From Isoetes taiwanensis (lineage: Eukaryota; Streptophyta; Lycopodiopsida; Isoetales; Isoetaceae), in assembly GCA_021234155.1 (NCBI GenBank), contig JAJEKV010000022.1, positions 6,462,132 to 6,526,131 of the forward strand: a stretch of DNA of 64,000 nucleotides, written 5' to 3'. Numbering within the stretch: the stretch's first letter is position 1; each line of letters opens with the position of its first letter. The notes under the pieces were generated by a model that did not search any database, was not told the origin of the DNA, and saw only the letters and a program-made list of their open reading frames with translations. The position numbers and the translations under genes were made by a program. Shown here in pieces: positions 47,026 to 56,640 of the stretch.

Positions 47026-47285
47026 GTTTCCTATATATATTTAGCGGCGCCTTTTCGTTATTTTTGCGCAGAACAAGGTAAACCACCTGCGCCCTGCTCC
47101 ACAACCTGTGCCCCTTTGCTTTTTTTTTTTCATTTTCCCTTAGTTTTTAGCCAAACCTAGGTAGTTTTCTGTTGTTTTTTTAATTGTAGGTCTGGGGTTC
47201 CTCCATAGTGAGGCCCTTGCCTGTTGCCCCCCTCCACTGAGGGGCGTGACGATGGTGAGCGTCTCGACCTATGGTTGAATCCAGA

Positions 47286-47408
47286 CTGGTTTTTTTAAAA
47301 AAAATAATAATAATAATAAAAAGAAAATAAAATGCAATAGAACAGAAACAATAAAAAAAGGAAAAAAAAATAATGAAAAAAAAAATAAAAATAAGAAAAA
47401 AAAATTTG
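47286..47408. repeat. A-rich low-complexity tract
   Basis: Runs of A broken by AAT, AAG and AATAATAAT words; no coding value. Confidence 0.8.
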
Positions 47409-48126
47409 GTTGCCTACCCTTTCATCGACAACAGTAGCAGTTAGGGTAGGGAGTGATCCTTGGCTAGGTTAGAAGTTCGAAGTGATCCTTGGCTGAGGCA
47501 GTGACCCTCGCCTGGCGTGCCACATTGAATTGTGCCATGCCGAGGGTGGGTGTCATAGCTGATGTTGAGGATTGCTAGGGTCAACCTCCCATTTAGATGT
47601 ATAGCCCTCTCCTGCCGCTTGTTGGCTTCGGTCACGCGGTGCTAAAAGGTGGGTGTTGTACTCTTATGGAAGGTTTAGGAGAATATTTAATGAGATATAC
47701 CCTATTTTCTGACGGTGTTGTTGACTAAAGTCCAACACTAATATAGGGAGTGGTGTATGTTTCATTAAATATTCGTGACTTCGATAGGTGGTCTTATGCA
47801 ATATGTTGAGTTGAGTGCCGCCAACCTCTATGAGGGAGTTTCCCAATGGAGTCAGTAGCTGGGTCAGATCATAAGTTAAACTTGTGGAAGAGAATGAGAG
47901 AAATGCATTGCATATAACCGTAACTGTCAAACTCAGTAGATTAACCATAGAGTGCCTAAAACCGTGAAGCTTGAAACGTAGTAGTTTACTAGAATCTTAA
48001 TGAACCATTTCACGGCTTATTGACACTCACTAAAGTCGTTTTTTTTTTCCCAGACTTTTAGGTGTTGTTGCTGCTTTGCTACAGTTGGCATATCGCTATC
48101 TATACACAGTTTCTTCTAAAGTTGCT

Positions 48127-49838
48127 ATGAATCCACAAGAGTTAGACGGGCTTAGACTAGAAGCAGCAGAGCCTCACATGAGCCCTAGAGAAGGACCTAG
48201 GGTAGAAGCAGAGCCTCACATGAACCCAGAGGCCGAGCCCTCTACTAAGATGCAAAGGAAAAGATCAAGACCCCAACAGCCATGGTCCAGCTTAAGACCT
48301 GCTTTAATGAATTGGCTTTGTGAGCGAATCTGTGCTGCCACCCCATCTGAGTTAGAGTTGATTACCACAACAGAAGAAGGATGGCTAGACTTCCACTCAA
48401 GTCTCATGCGAGATGCTGAAAGAGCTTTTGGGCCTCGAATGATAGACCTAGAACCTGAAAAGACTGATTCTGAAAGGTATGCTTGGATAGATGGCAATGT
48501 ATCCCGTACAACTGGGAACATGATTCATGCAGTGGCAAATCTAACTAGTCCGCTTGAGAGAGAGTCTTTGAAAGATAAAGGGCGTGGAATGGAACACAGC
48601 TTGGGACGAATCGAAAAGCTCGGAAAGGAAACCCATCAACCCCCACCTAGTTAAGAAAGTGTTGGCACGAGACTATTAGAGCCAAAGCGTCCCGGTGAAC
48701 CGATAAAGAGTGGGAAGCAAGAAAAAGGGCGGATGCCAAGACTATATGGTTTGCAATGGTGGATTGCTCTCAAATAATCAACAGGACCAGAATTGGTTCA
48801 GGAACATATGGAACGGTATTTAAATGCAATATCCTGGGTTCTAGTTTTCTTAAAGACGAACCCTATTGTGTTAAATTTCAGAATGATGACGCGGCGGTTA
48901 GGTGCGGCCGGGCCTGATGTGATAGTAAAGGCCATGATGAAAACATGAGGGAATCACAAATGCAGGTTAGACATGGGTCTATCATCTGTGATTGGCCGCA
49001 TAAACCGGGTTGGTAAGAACAGGGTTGATATTTCCCTACTGGAATGGGGGTTCTTGTGCATCTCTTTTTGTGCATCATGGAGATAACGAGTTTGCCAGGC
49101 ATGCATTTAAGAGACTAGGGTGTAAGCCTACTGTCAAGGTCGACGTCCATAAGCTTGAGCAACGAAGAAAGCAAGAGTTATATGTTGCTCAAAGAGTGGG
49201 TGATCTAACTATGTCGTTTTTAAGCGGCTTGCTTAAGCTTCATAAAGAGCACCATTTACACATGGACTTGCACCCTGGCAATGTCTTGCTTCATTTTGAA
49301 TTTGGGAAAGAGAGAGGCTGCACGGACCCCCAGGCTGTTTATATTGGTATATGTGACTGGGGAGCGAGCCTGTGGAAGTGAAGCGGTGGGCATACAAAGG
49401 CATGGATGCTGCTGCCAAAAAGGCAATTGAGAATGAAAGGCTTGCCTATCCTTACATGCATGATGATTTGTATTGGGTCCAAACAGAGATGGAAGTAAGA
49501 CGGTGAATGCAAAGGTAGACTTTGACCTCTTAGGGGCAGCCTACTTTATTTATTACCTTGCTGATTTTGCACGCAAGCATTCTTTCTTGGAGACCATGGG
49601 TACCAATGAACAAACCCAGAGGTTTCGAAATATGTGCGATTATTTGAAGCACTGTGCAAAATCCCCAATACGAGACAAGGCACGCAAGTTTGATCTGAAC
49701 CAGCTACTGAACACCATGCGGAGCACTTGGAATTGCTCTCCAACACATTGCACAAGACCCCAAACGGAATCAGATTGGATTCCTCAAGTTGGGTCAGGTG
49801 CAGACGATGCTGACCAAGCTGGACCAAGTCACGCTTAG
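48127..49838 (+). pseudogene. Protein-kinase-like gene, frame-disrupted
   Basis: Four open segments in changing frames read as one kinase-like protein. 48127-48654: a 175-residue hydrophilic N-terminal part starting MNPQELDGLRLEAAEP. About 48697-48916: IGSGTYGTVFKC and PYCVKFQ, i.e. the glycine-rich loop and the VAIK lysine strand, ended by TGA at 48914-48916. About 49010-49381: LEQRRKQELYVAQRVGDLTM, HMDLHPGNVLLHF (HRD-loop equivalent, with the conserved Asp and Asn) and GICDWG (DFG equivalent, D-W-G). 49473-49838: a C-lobe-like tail (VDFDLLGAAYFIYYLADFAR). The DLHPGN and DWG variants are unusual for plant receptor-like kinases. Small shifts at about 48655, 48917-49010, 49380 and 49470 make it non-functional as written, unless some gaps are introns. 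It lies between the left array and the RING-like gene. Confidence 0.7.
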
Positions 49839-50071
49839 CGTGCTATTTATGAGCTCTCTTGTATGCAACAAAAAAAAATATTGATTGAGCAATTGCTTGA
49901 AATACATTCAATAAAACATCTTTGGCATTCTCATGTATTTTTTTTTTGTTGCACTTTTTTATTTTTATAATTTATAAGTCATATTGAGTTGTTGTTTATT
50001 TCACGCAGTTAACGTAAAGCCTATTCGCAAGAAAACTATTGCACAACTTATCTAGTGCCAAACACAAAAGA

Positions 50072-51457
50072 ATGTCTGAACAACCGACGAGTTCGTCTCA
50101 ACGGCAACCGGGTTCTTGTCATCAGCAGCCGGGAGAAGGGGCTGGTGAAACAGCACATGGGGGCGACTTCGAGATGCCGTCCATTTTGAGAACTCCAGAA
50201 GCTGAAGATCAATTTGTATTCCCTTCCCTACCCACAGTGTCAGAGGTTAGGGCACAACAGATACAGAAAGCAGAGGAACATGCTAGGATGAATGAGTTGC
50301 GTGCGAAAGAGTTGTTGAGGTTGAGGGCAATGGCAGAAGTGGCCAAGAAACAAGGTGTCACAATTACAGAGGTGCATGGAGTTGCATGTGACATGGGCCC
50401 AGGTTGTTGCCCGCATGGAGCAGATTTTGACGATATCGAGGCCAATTTAGACGCCAAACAGTTTGACGTCGACTGGCCAAGCAGGAGAGCAGGTAAGTAT
50501 AAGGCATATGACTGCAAGATCCCTGAAGTCCGAGCTAGAGCTTTGGAGAGGTGGGTGCAAGTGAAAGGAACAATGATAAAAAACCACGAATTCAGCAAGA
50601 CATTTGCCAAGCAAGTGTACTATGAGATTGTGAGAGGGGAGCCCGTAAATTATGCCAGTAGAAAGTGGAAACAAGGAAGCGGCAGTGGTAGCAGCAAGAG
50701 AGTGAAGCTTGCAGACGATTTCGAAAGCGCTCTTGGTGATGAGCCCGTGACTATAACTTATTTGCTTCAAGATGCCATAAAACTTTTAGAGGTGGCGTCG
50801 GTTGCAGCAGCAGGTGCAGTGACAGATGAGGTAGATCTGAAGACTCAGTTAGAGAATGAAAGAAGTCGAAACCTCACTTTGTCAGAGGAAAACATGCGCT
50901 TAAAAGATCGTGCAAATGCTCATGACAAGATGGCTGCAGAATTACTAGACGCGAAGAATCAACTTGCAGCTTTGGGTAGGGAAAATACGGTGTTGAGAAT
51001 AGACAATGAGCATATGCGCACAATATCAAGAGTTTTAGATTCTGACCCCCTTAGAGTCTCCAAGGAGCAGGGTATTTCATACCTCCCTCCCGAATACCTA
51101 TATGACAGTCAGTGGGATGATGTAAAGAACGGAGACTTTAGATATTGTCAAGTGTGTGCGGACAATCTAACCCAAGTTGGTTGGTATGCCTTAGGGTGTG
51201 GACATCGTCTGCATTTGAGATGTTTGTTGGATTGGATGATGGGCAGTAGGTTCTGTCCAGCAAATGATGGATATATTATACCAGAGCGCCAGTATGCAAT
51301 GCTCAACCTGCAATCGCGCATGCCTCCCTTGCCACCTATGATTGCTCGCAGGAGGGATGGAATGGTTCATCAGTTCCAAACACAACGTGAAATGGACCTT
51401 TGGATGGGGGTAGAAGAACCGCGTGAAGGTGAAGAGGTACCAGACATTAATCGGTAG
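50072..51457 (+). CDS. Coiled-coil protein with a RING-like C-terminal domain
   Basis: Intact 461-codon frame from the first ATG (MSEQPTSSSQ) after a probable 5'UTR acceptor (TTTCACGCAG, about 50008). Residues ~57-98 and ~258-325 are long charged helices with heptad patterns (LKTQLENERSRNLTLSEENM), likely coiled coils. Residues 359-398 give C359-x2-C362, C376-x-H378, H381-x2-C384 and C395-P. This is a RING-like order, but the eighth ligand (CPxC) is Asn398, so it may bind only partly or be RING-derived. Between the coils is a conserved-looking basic segment (WPSRRAGKYKAYDCKIPEVR) I do not recognise. RING proteins are typically E3 ubiquitin ligases or assembly scaffolds. It is the only long undamaged gene in the proposed composite element. 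Confidence 0.7.
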   Translation: MSEQPTSSSQRQPGSCHQQPGEGAGETAHGGDFEMPSILRTPEAEDQFVFPSLPTVSEVRAQQIQKAEEHARMNELRAKELLRLRAMAEVAKKQGVTITEVHGVACDMGPGCCPHGADFDDIEANLDAKQFDVDWPSRRAGKYKAYDCKIPEVRARALERWVQVKGTMIKNHEFSKTFAKQVYYEIVRGEPVNYASRKWKQGSGSGSSKRVKLADDFESALGDEPVTITYLLQDAIKLLEVASVAAAGAVTDEVDLKTQLENERSRNLTLSEENMRLKDRANAHDKMAAELLDAKNQLAALGRENTVLRIDNEHMRTISRVLDSDPLRVSKEQGISYLPPEYLYDSQWDDVKNGDFRYCQVCADNLTQVGWYALGCGHRLHLRCLLDWMMGSRFCPANDGYIIPERQYAMLNLQSRMPPLPPMIARRRDGMVHQFQTQREMDLWMGVEEPREGEEVPDINR

Positions 51458-51811
51458 ACCGCCACCGCTCCCGGGCGGCCGGTGATAGTGGTGCTTAACG
51501 TGGATGCGTATCGATTACATTAACCCATGAGCTACTCTACATTATTTATTTGATATTTTTCCCTAAGATCTCAGATGCACATGAATGAACCAACGTTGAC
51601 GAGGATTCCTTTGTCTTAATAAAATTTTGGGGGTTGGGTTGCCGCATTGAGTTGTTTGTGTTATAGTTAAGTAAAGTAAGTATGTGAGTGAGTCAAAACA
51701 TCCTAATTAGGGACAGATGCAAATTAGGATTAGTGGGCATCCTAATGACGTTATCAAAGCATCGAGTAAAAGCATGGAGTAAAAGCATCGAGACTTCCAA
51801 CTCGCTCACCC

Positions 51812-51929
51812 TGGCTTAGTCTCTTTCGTTTTCTGTTTAGTGTATCTAATTTGCCCCCTAGGATGACATCGCTCACTCAGGTGGTGAATTAGATACGTTA
51901 AGCAGGAAACTCGAAAAGGGAGTAAGCCA
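51812..51929. repeat. Hairpin with ~42-bp imperfect arms
   Basis: TGGCTTAGTCTCTTTCG ... GTATCTAATT (51812-51853) pairs with AATTAGATAC ... GGGAGTAAGCCA (51889-51929); the loop is ~35 nt. It is preceded by three AAAGCAT(C/G)GAG words (51760-51795), the same word that begins the hairpins at 52.3-52.9 kb. Confidence 0.75.
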
Positions 51930-52256
51930 AGAGCGCGACCCTCTTGGATGGTTGTCAGGTCACCAGGCTTTATATTCTCCATGGCAAACAATATAGACTT
52001 CTCGAAATTCTTGTTACCTCCTTTAGAAGGAGCGAGCTTTGCTCTGACTCTCTTTTGCGTGTCTCCGTGTCAATGTATCTTAGATACTTTGCTAGGTTAT
52101 ATTACACAAAGATGCGCAAAATGGGGGTCGGAGCAGAAATCGTTCGTTCTAGAGGAGGTTACAAGGTTTTTGAGTACTCTATTTTTATTGTGGTCACGGA
52201 GGATATAAAGCCTAGTGGTTGCTTGCGATTCTGTGGGTTCATTAGATGTTAGTGAT

Positions 52257-52900
52257 TGAGTTCAAGCATCGAGACTTCCCAATCTTTCCTTCCCCTCCTC
52301 TTTGGGCAATGTAGCTTAGTTTACATGCTAAGTTCCATCGTCCAAAGAGGGGTGAAAGCAAGGCTTGGGAAGTCTCGATGCTTGCACTCAATCGATTTCG
52401 ATCGTGTTCAAACATCGAGACTTCCCAATCTTTCTTTCCCCTCCTCTTTGGGCAATGTAGCTTAGTTTACATGCTAAGTTCCATCGTCCAAAGAGGGGTG
52501 AAAGCAAGGCTTGGGAAGTCTCGATGCTTGCACTCAGGTCGATTTGAGAATCCGCGATGCGTTCAAGCATCGAGACTTCCCCGTTTTTCTTTCCCCCGGC
52601 TCTTTGGGCAATGTAGCTTAGTTTACATGCTAAGTTCCATTGTCCATAAGAGGCGGGTGAAAGCAAAGATGGGGACGTCTCGATGCTTGGACTCAGGTCT
52701 TTGGGGGTAAGTCCGACATAAAACAAGATAGCAATCTGTGGGTTAATTGGATGTTAGTAATTGCTGAGTACAAGCATCGAGACTTCCCAATCTTTCTTTG
52801 ACCTCCTCTTTGGGCAATGTTGCTTAGTTTACATGCTAAGTTCCATTGTCCAAAGAGGGGTGAAAGCAAGGTTTGGGAAGTCTCGATGCTTGTACTCAGG
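52257..52900. repeat. Four tandem ~120-bp near-perfect hairpin units
   Basis: Units at 52264-52383, 52410-52529, 52565-52688 and 52772-52891. Each starts AAGCATCGAGACTTCCC and ends GGGAAGTCTCGATGCTT (with minor changes). Arms of ~56 bp fold back almost completely around the loop TTTACATG. Spacers of 26-83 bp are more variable than the arms. Outer flanks TGAGT.C / G.ACTCA extend the stems. The pattern fits a cluster of small-RNA precursors or an amplified foldback unit. Confidence 0.92.
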
Positions 52901-53375
52901 TCTCTTTCATCCTGGCCTAGTGCTTGCACTCACCTATCTAGTGGTTGGAGAGTGGATCGTGTATCTAGTGACATCTCGTATCCGTCAGAGTCGTATCGAC
53001 TGACCCGTGGCCGTTTGACCCCTTCACATGCATAGATTACTTCTCATCAGCAAGATTCTGTGGCATGCGAAGAGGCAAGCGTCAACGGAAGTCAATCCGG
53101 CTTTGGCGGGTGCGAGATTTCTCTAGGCATTTAGGTCGACTGATGTTACAAATGAATGAAACATGGACGGAAGTTACATGAACCATCATACATGAAAGAA
53201 ACATCATACATGAAAGGAAAATAAAACAAGGTAACGAAATATATGGAAGACAAAAAACTTGTAACAAAAAACTTTACTTTTAATTCATAGTGCCAGAATG
53301 GTTACAATAGTTTGAACATCCTCATACACGATTACAATAGATAGACTGAAGGGTAGTCATCACATCCTCTCTCTA

Positions 53376-55788
53376 GACATCACCGTCTTCATCAGTTTCA
53401 TCATCTGCACTTCCGTCTTCTTCTGCCAGGTGGCCTAGGTTCAACCTCCTCGGCCCTTTCCCCTTTGGAACGTCCCCGAGATGTGTTCTTTCGACACGTT
53501 ACTGTTTGTCGGGTCATTGGCATTGAGAGTCCGTGGCTCGCGTACCATTAAGTCCTCGGGCTGATCTCTTGTATTACTTGGACTGGCCTTCTTCATGTCG
53601 ACTCCTCTTACATCTTCATTTTGCGCCCGAGTCGCCCGAGAACATGTTCTTGTCTAAATCTTCTTCGGCATCGACAAAATGGGCACGTTGAATGTCCTCG
53701 TCAACATGGTTAGCGGCATTTGAAGAAGCGGCTTCGTCCTCCTTTGTCTTCGGTTGTCCTCTTCCACTTCGGGGAATCTGATCCATGAAAGGAAACGTAG
53801 CTTATCAACTACGGCTGCACCACCAATTGCGATTCAAGAGCCGCCCGGTTTGAGAAGTTATATACAAGTTTGTCAACCTTCTTATGCAAGGCGATTTCGT
53901 GTCACACTATGTATATATTTATAAGCACTCCAGTTTCTCTCACCTGCACTATTGGAGGATACCAAGGAGAGGATAGTCATTGCAAGGGCCTGTAACGTAT
54001 CAGTAACCTGTCCATGGGCTTGCCACCATGCATAAGATTCCATATTTGGTTCCTTCTTGTGACTCTCCAGTGCATCGTGAAGCCTTTGTAGTCCGAGCTA
54101 TTGGGGTAAAACATTTTTGCAACCTTCTTCAATGAACCCATCACTTCTTTATCTGTATGTTGGTCCATATCATGGTTGTGTGGGTCTAAGGCATGTGCGG
54201 CGCCATGAAGATCATTGTAGGACTTCTTCCATCGTTCATTGAAGTCTCTAAGCAGTGCTGCGCGCTTAGCATTGTCAAAGGGTGCATTGGGGCCATCTCG
54301 TTCTAGAAAGGATTGAATGGAGTGCCAGCACCTCCACACCTTTCCAATACTTGCCTTCGAAGAATCAAGGGTTTTGATGGCATGACAAACAGGTTGCATG
54401 CACTTGACAACATTCTTTACGCCTCTCCAAAATGTCTCCCGCCCAAGCATTTCAAGACTTCGCAGCTTGTCCCGGTGTTTTGAAGCATTTTTTCCCTTCT
54501 GCCTCCTCTCCCATTCAAAGAACTCTGTATGGTTGAAGGTCGAGATAATCGAGTCGCGACACCTAAGCACTCTTTCAAGACAAATGTAATTGGAACCAAA
54601 CCGGGTCTGGCCAGGATTCATGAGTGCAAGGGCCTTCTGACGCAATGACTTGTATATGGCGTAAATTGCCGGCTTCTTTGTGATGAATTTCACGAGACGA
54701 CGGGCCTTTTGAATGGGATCTTTGAACCAAGCGTGCTGTGAAAACCAGTCCTTCAGCAATAAGTTTAGGCAATGGCATTGGCAGCTGGTCGCGTGCAATC
54801 CTGGAAATTCAGACTCCAACATTTCACCCGCTAACTTACAATTAGATGCATTGTCCATTACGACCTGAAATATTCTCTTCGGTCTAAAACTCTCTATCAC
54901 AACCTTTGTTTTTTGAAAAATCCAATCTCCTGTGACTTGGTCAGTTTTGGTTTCTACGGTTTTCAAGAATACTTCGCCCCCTAGATACACGATCATGAAA
55001 TTTATAAGATGGTCCTTGTTTACATTGCTCCAACCATCAGTGACTAGAGAGGCTGGCCTGGCTTCAGTAACACGACTTAACTTCAGTTCCACCCTCTCGA
55101 CCATTCTCCCATGAATTTCATCCACCATTTTGTTATTCGCATGTTTGTATGAAGGCAATCTAAAAGCCGGGCCTGCTTTGGCAACTTCCTGGAAGGCTTC
55201 TTTGATTGCTTTGTGCTCCAAAATATGTGGAGACAACCCGGCATATAGAAATGCCTCTACAACCTTCAATTGCGTCTTCTTCAGTTGCTCTGATGTTAAG
55301 CACTGGTCAACCCTCTGTTGCTTAGTCTGTCTTTCCACTATCTGAATTGTCTCTGCCATTCTTTTTTCGCCCGTACTTAACCCTCCTATCGACCCTAGTC
55401 CACCCTCTGGTTGGTACGTTGGTGCTGCAGGAGGAGTGGTGTAATTGATCTCTTCTTCTTGGCATGGTGAAGGTCCTTGGCTATCCCTTGGCTGTGTTCT
55501 TCTGCTGCTATTCTTTTTTCGACCCAACACTTCAAGTGCATCTTGTCGTATGTCAGCAGATGCCGTACATGTTTGCACCCCAATTCTAGGATCCCGTAAA
55601 AGATGAGCTCGTATTCTTGTCGCGGATCCATTTATTGACGTGTACCCACAAAATACACATTGCCACTCATTCTGACCAAATTCCTTCACAAATCCCCACT
55701 CAGGACATCTCTTTCGACCACCAGGATTTCGACATATAATTCTTCCACGTGATGTTCCAACCCCCGTGGCCCTGCCATGACCGCGCAA
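53376..55788 (-). pseudogene. hAT-superfamily transposase (BED, DUF659, hATC), frameshifted
   Basis: A 603-codon frame (55788-53977) begins MRGHGRATGVG. A BED-like zinc finger is C44-x2-C47-x14-H62-x11-C74. The DUF659/RNase-H-like core has LVTDGWSN with D251 and VVMDNASN with D312, two catalytic-type aspartates. A C-x-C-H-C-LNLLLKD motif (336-347) matches the hAT CxxH region. The C-terminal dimerisation domain lies beyond the annotated stop in other frames. AWWQAHGQVTDTLQALAM and SAGERNWSAYKYIHSVTRN are at about 54035-53895 (shift near 54080), then VDKLVYNFSN after a second one-base shift near 53872. An acidic tail (53788-53376: HVDEDIQRAHFVDAEEDLDK, and DDETDEDGDV followed by a stop) may be one or two further exons. 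Transposase of this type cuts and pastes elements with CA-GGG ends and 8-bp duplications (family knowledge). Confidence 0.88.
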
Positions 55789-56342
55789 TGGCCGCGCACC
55801 CCTAGACGATGATGCATGACCGCCGGTGGCGGATGTGGATGATGCAGCGCGAGCGGCGCTGATGTAGATGCATGACCACCGCCATCCCCGCTTTGCTATC
55901 TAAAATTCTTGTCCGGTTTTGGTATGCTAAAGGGTAAAGACTCTTAATCGCCCAAACTAAAGGCCGACATCTATATACGCCAAGGAGCAAGCTCACTACG
56001 ATATATGTTACATCGGCGTCCCGCTCGAGCGTAAGGAGTGAAGGGCAGAACCTATAGGTCTCTAAGGAATGAGGGTAGGAACCCAAGGTCGGAAAACTCT
56101 GTGAAGGAGGAATCTCACTTCACAATTCCGGCGTCAGGCCCCGGACGCAAAAACCCACACCTCAAAGGCTGACCGTTTCCCAAGGAGTATGTGGACTCGA
56201 CCTGGTAGTCAACGTTCGAGGCAAATTCTAGAGCTAAACAAGTTTTCCTTATATATAATATTTCAACTGCACAAAATAGACCAAACAGTGGCGCAAAAAG
56301 TTTTTTTCCCTTAGCAAAAAGCCCTAAGATGCTTTGCAAAGT
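55789..56342. promoter_or_regulatory. Probable 5' region of the transposase gene
   Basis: Separates the transposase ATG from the right palindrome cluster. No definite TATA box or initiator was assigned; the role is inferred only from position. Confidence 0.25.
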
Positions 56343-56610
56343 TTCGCGTAAGCGAAAACAAACATTTTACAGCGAAAGTCCGGTTCGCGATAAAACAAGA
56401 TTTTTCGCCTTTCGCCGAAGTTCAAACAATTCGTAGTTGGCGAAAACAACCTATTTAAACACGGCGAAGATGTTTTCGCATAAGCGAAGCAGTTCATTTT
56501 CGCTTTTACGCGAAATTATTTTTGTTTACAGAAGCGAAAATCTTTATTTCGCTTATGCGAACCAGACTTCCAGCGTAATGAAAGCAGGTTGTTTTAAACT
56601 ACGCGAAATT
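56343..56610. repeat. Degenerate right-hand cluster of the TTCGCGTAAGCGAA motif
   Basis: Exact copy at 56343-56356; one-base variants at 56475-56488 (TTCGCATAAGCGAA) and 56548-56561 (TTCGCTTATGCGAA); TTCGCTTTTACGCGAA at 56499-56514; and several half-motifs (GGCGAA, TTCGCC, CTACGCGAAA). The order is less regular than in the left array. Confidence 0.8.
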
Positions 56611-56640
56611 TTTCGACAATAGGAAATTTTTTAGCCGTAT

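Larger units (their letters stand above)
46641..56640. mobile_element. Proposed ~10-kb hAT-related composite element with passenger genes
   Basis: Left end: CAGGGATAGG at 46641, a hAT-style terminus also found at 40367. It is followed by GTATTTTT-type palindromes and an ordered array of TTCGCGTAAGCGAA motifs (46761-47025). Right end: a degenerate cluster of the same motif (56343-56610), bordered outside by AAATACGGC-like sequence (reverse strand). Inside are a kinase-like pseudogene and a RING-like ORF (plus strand), four hairpins, and a hAT transposase (minus strand). A matching right terminus CCTATCCCTG and an 8-bp duplication were not found, so the right boundary is approximate and the single-element model is inference. 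Confidence 0.45.
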
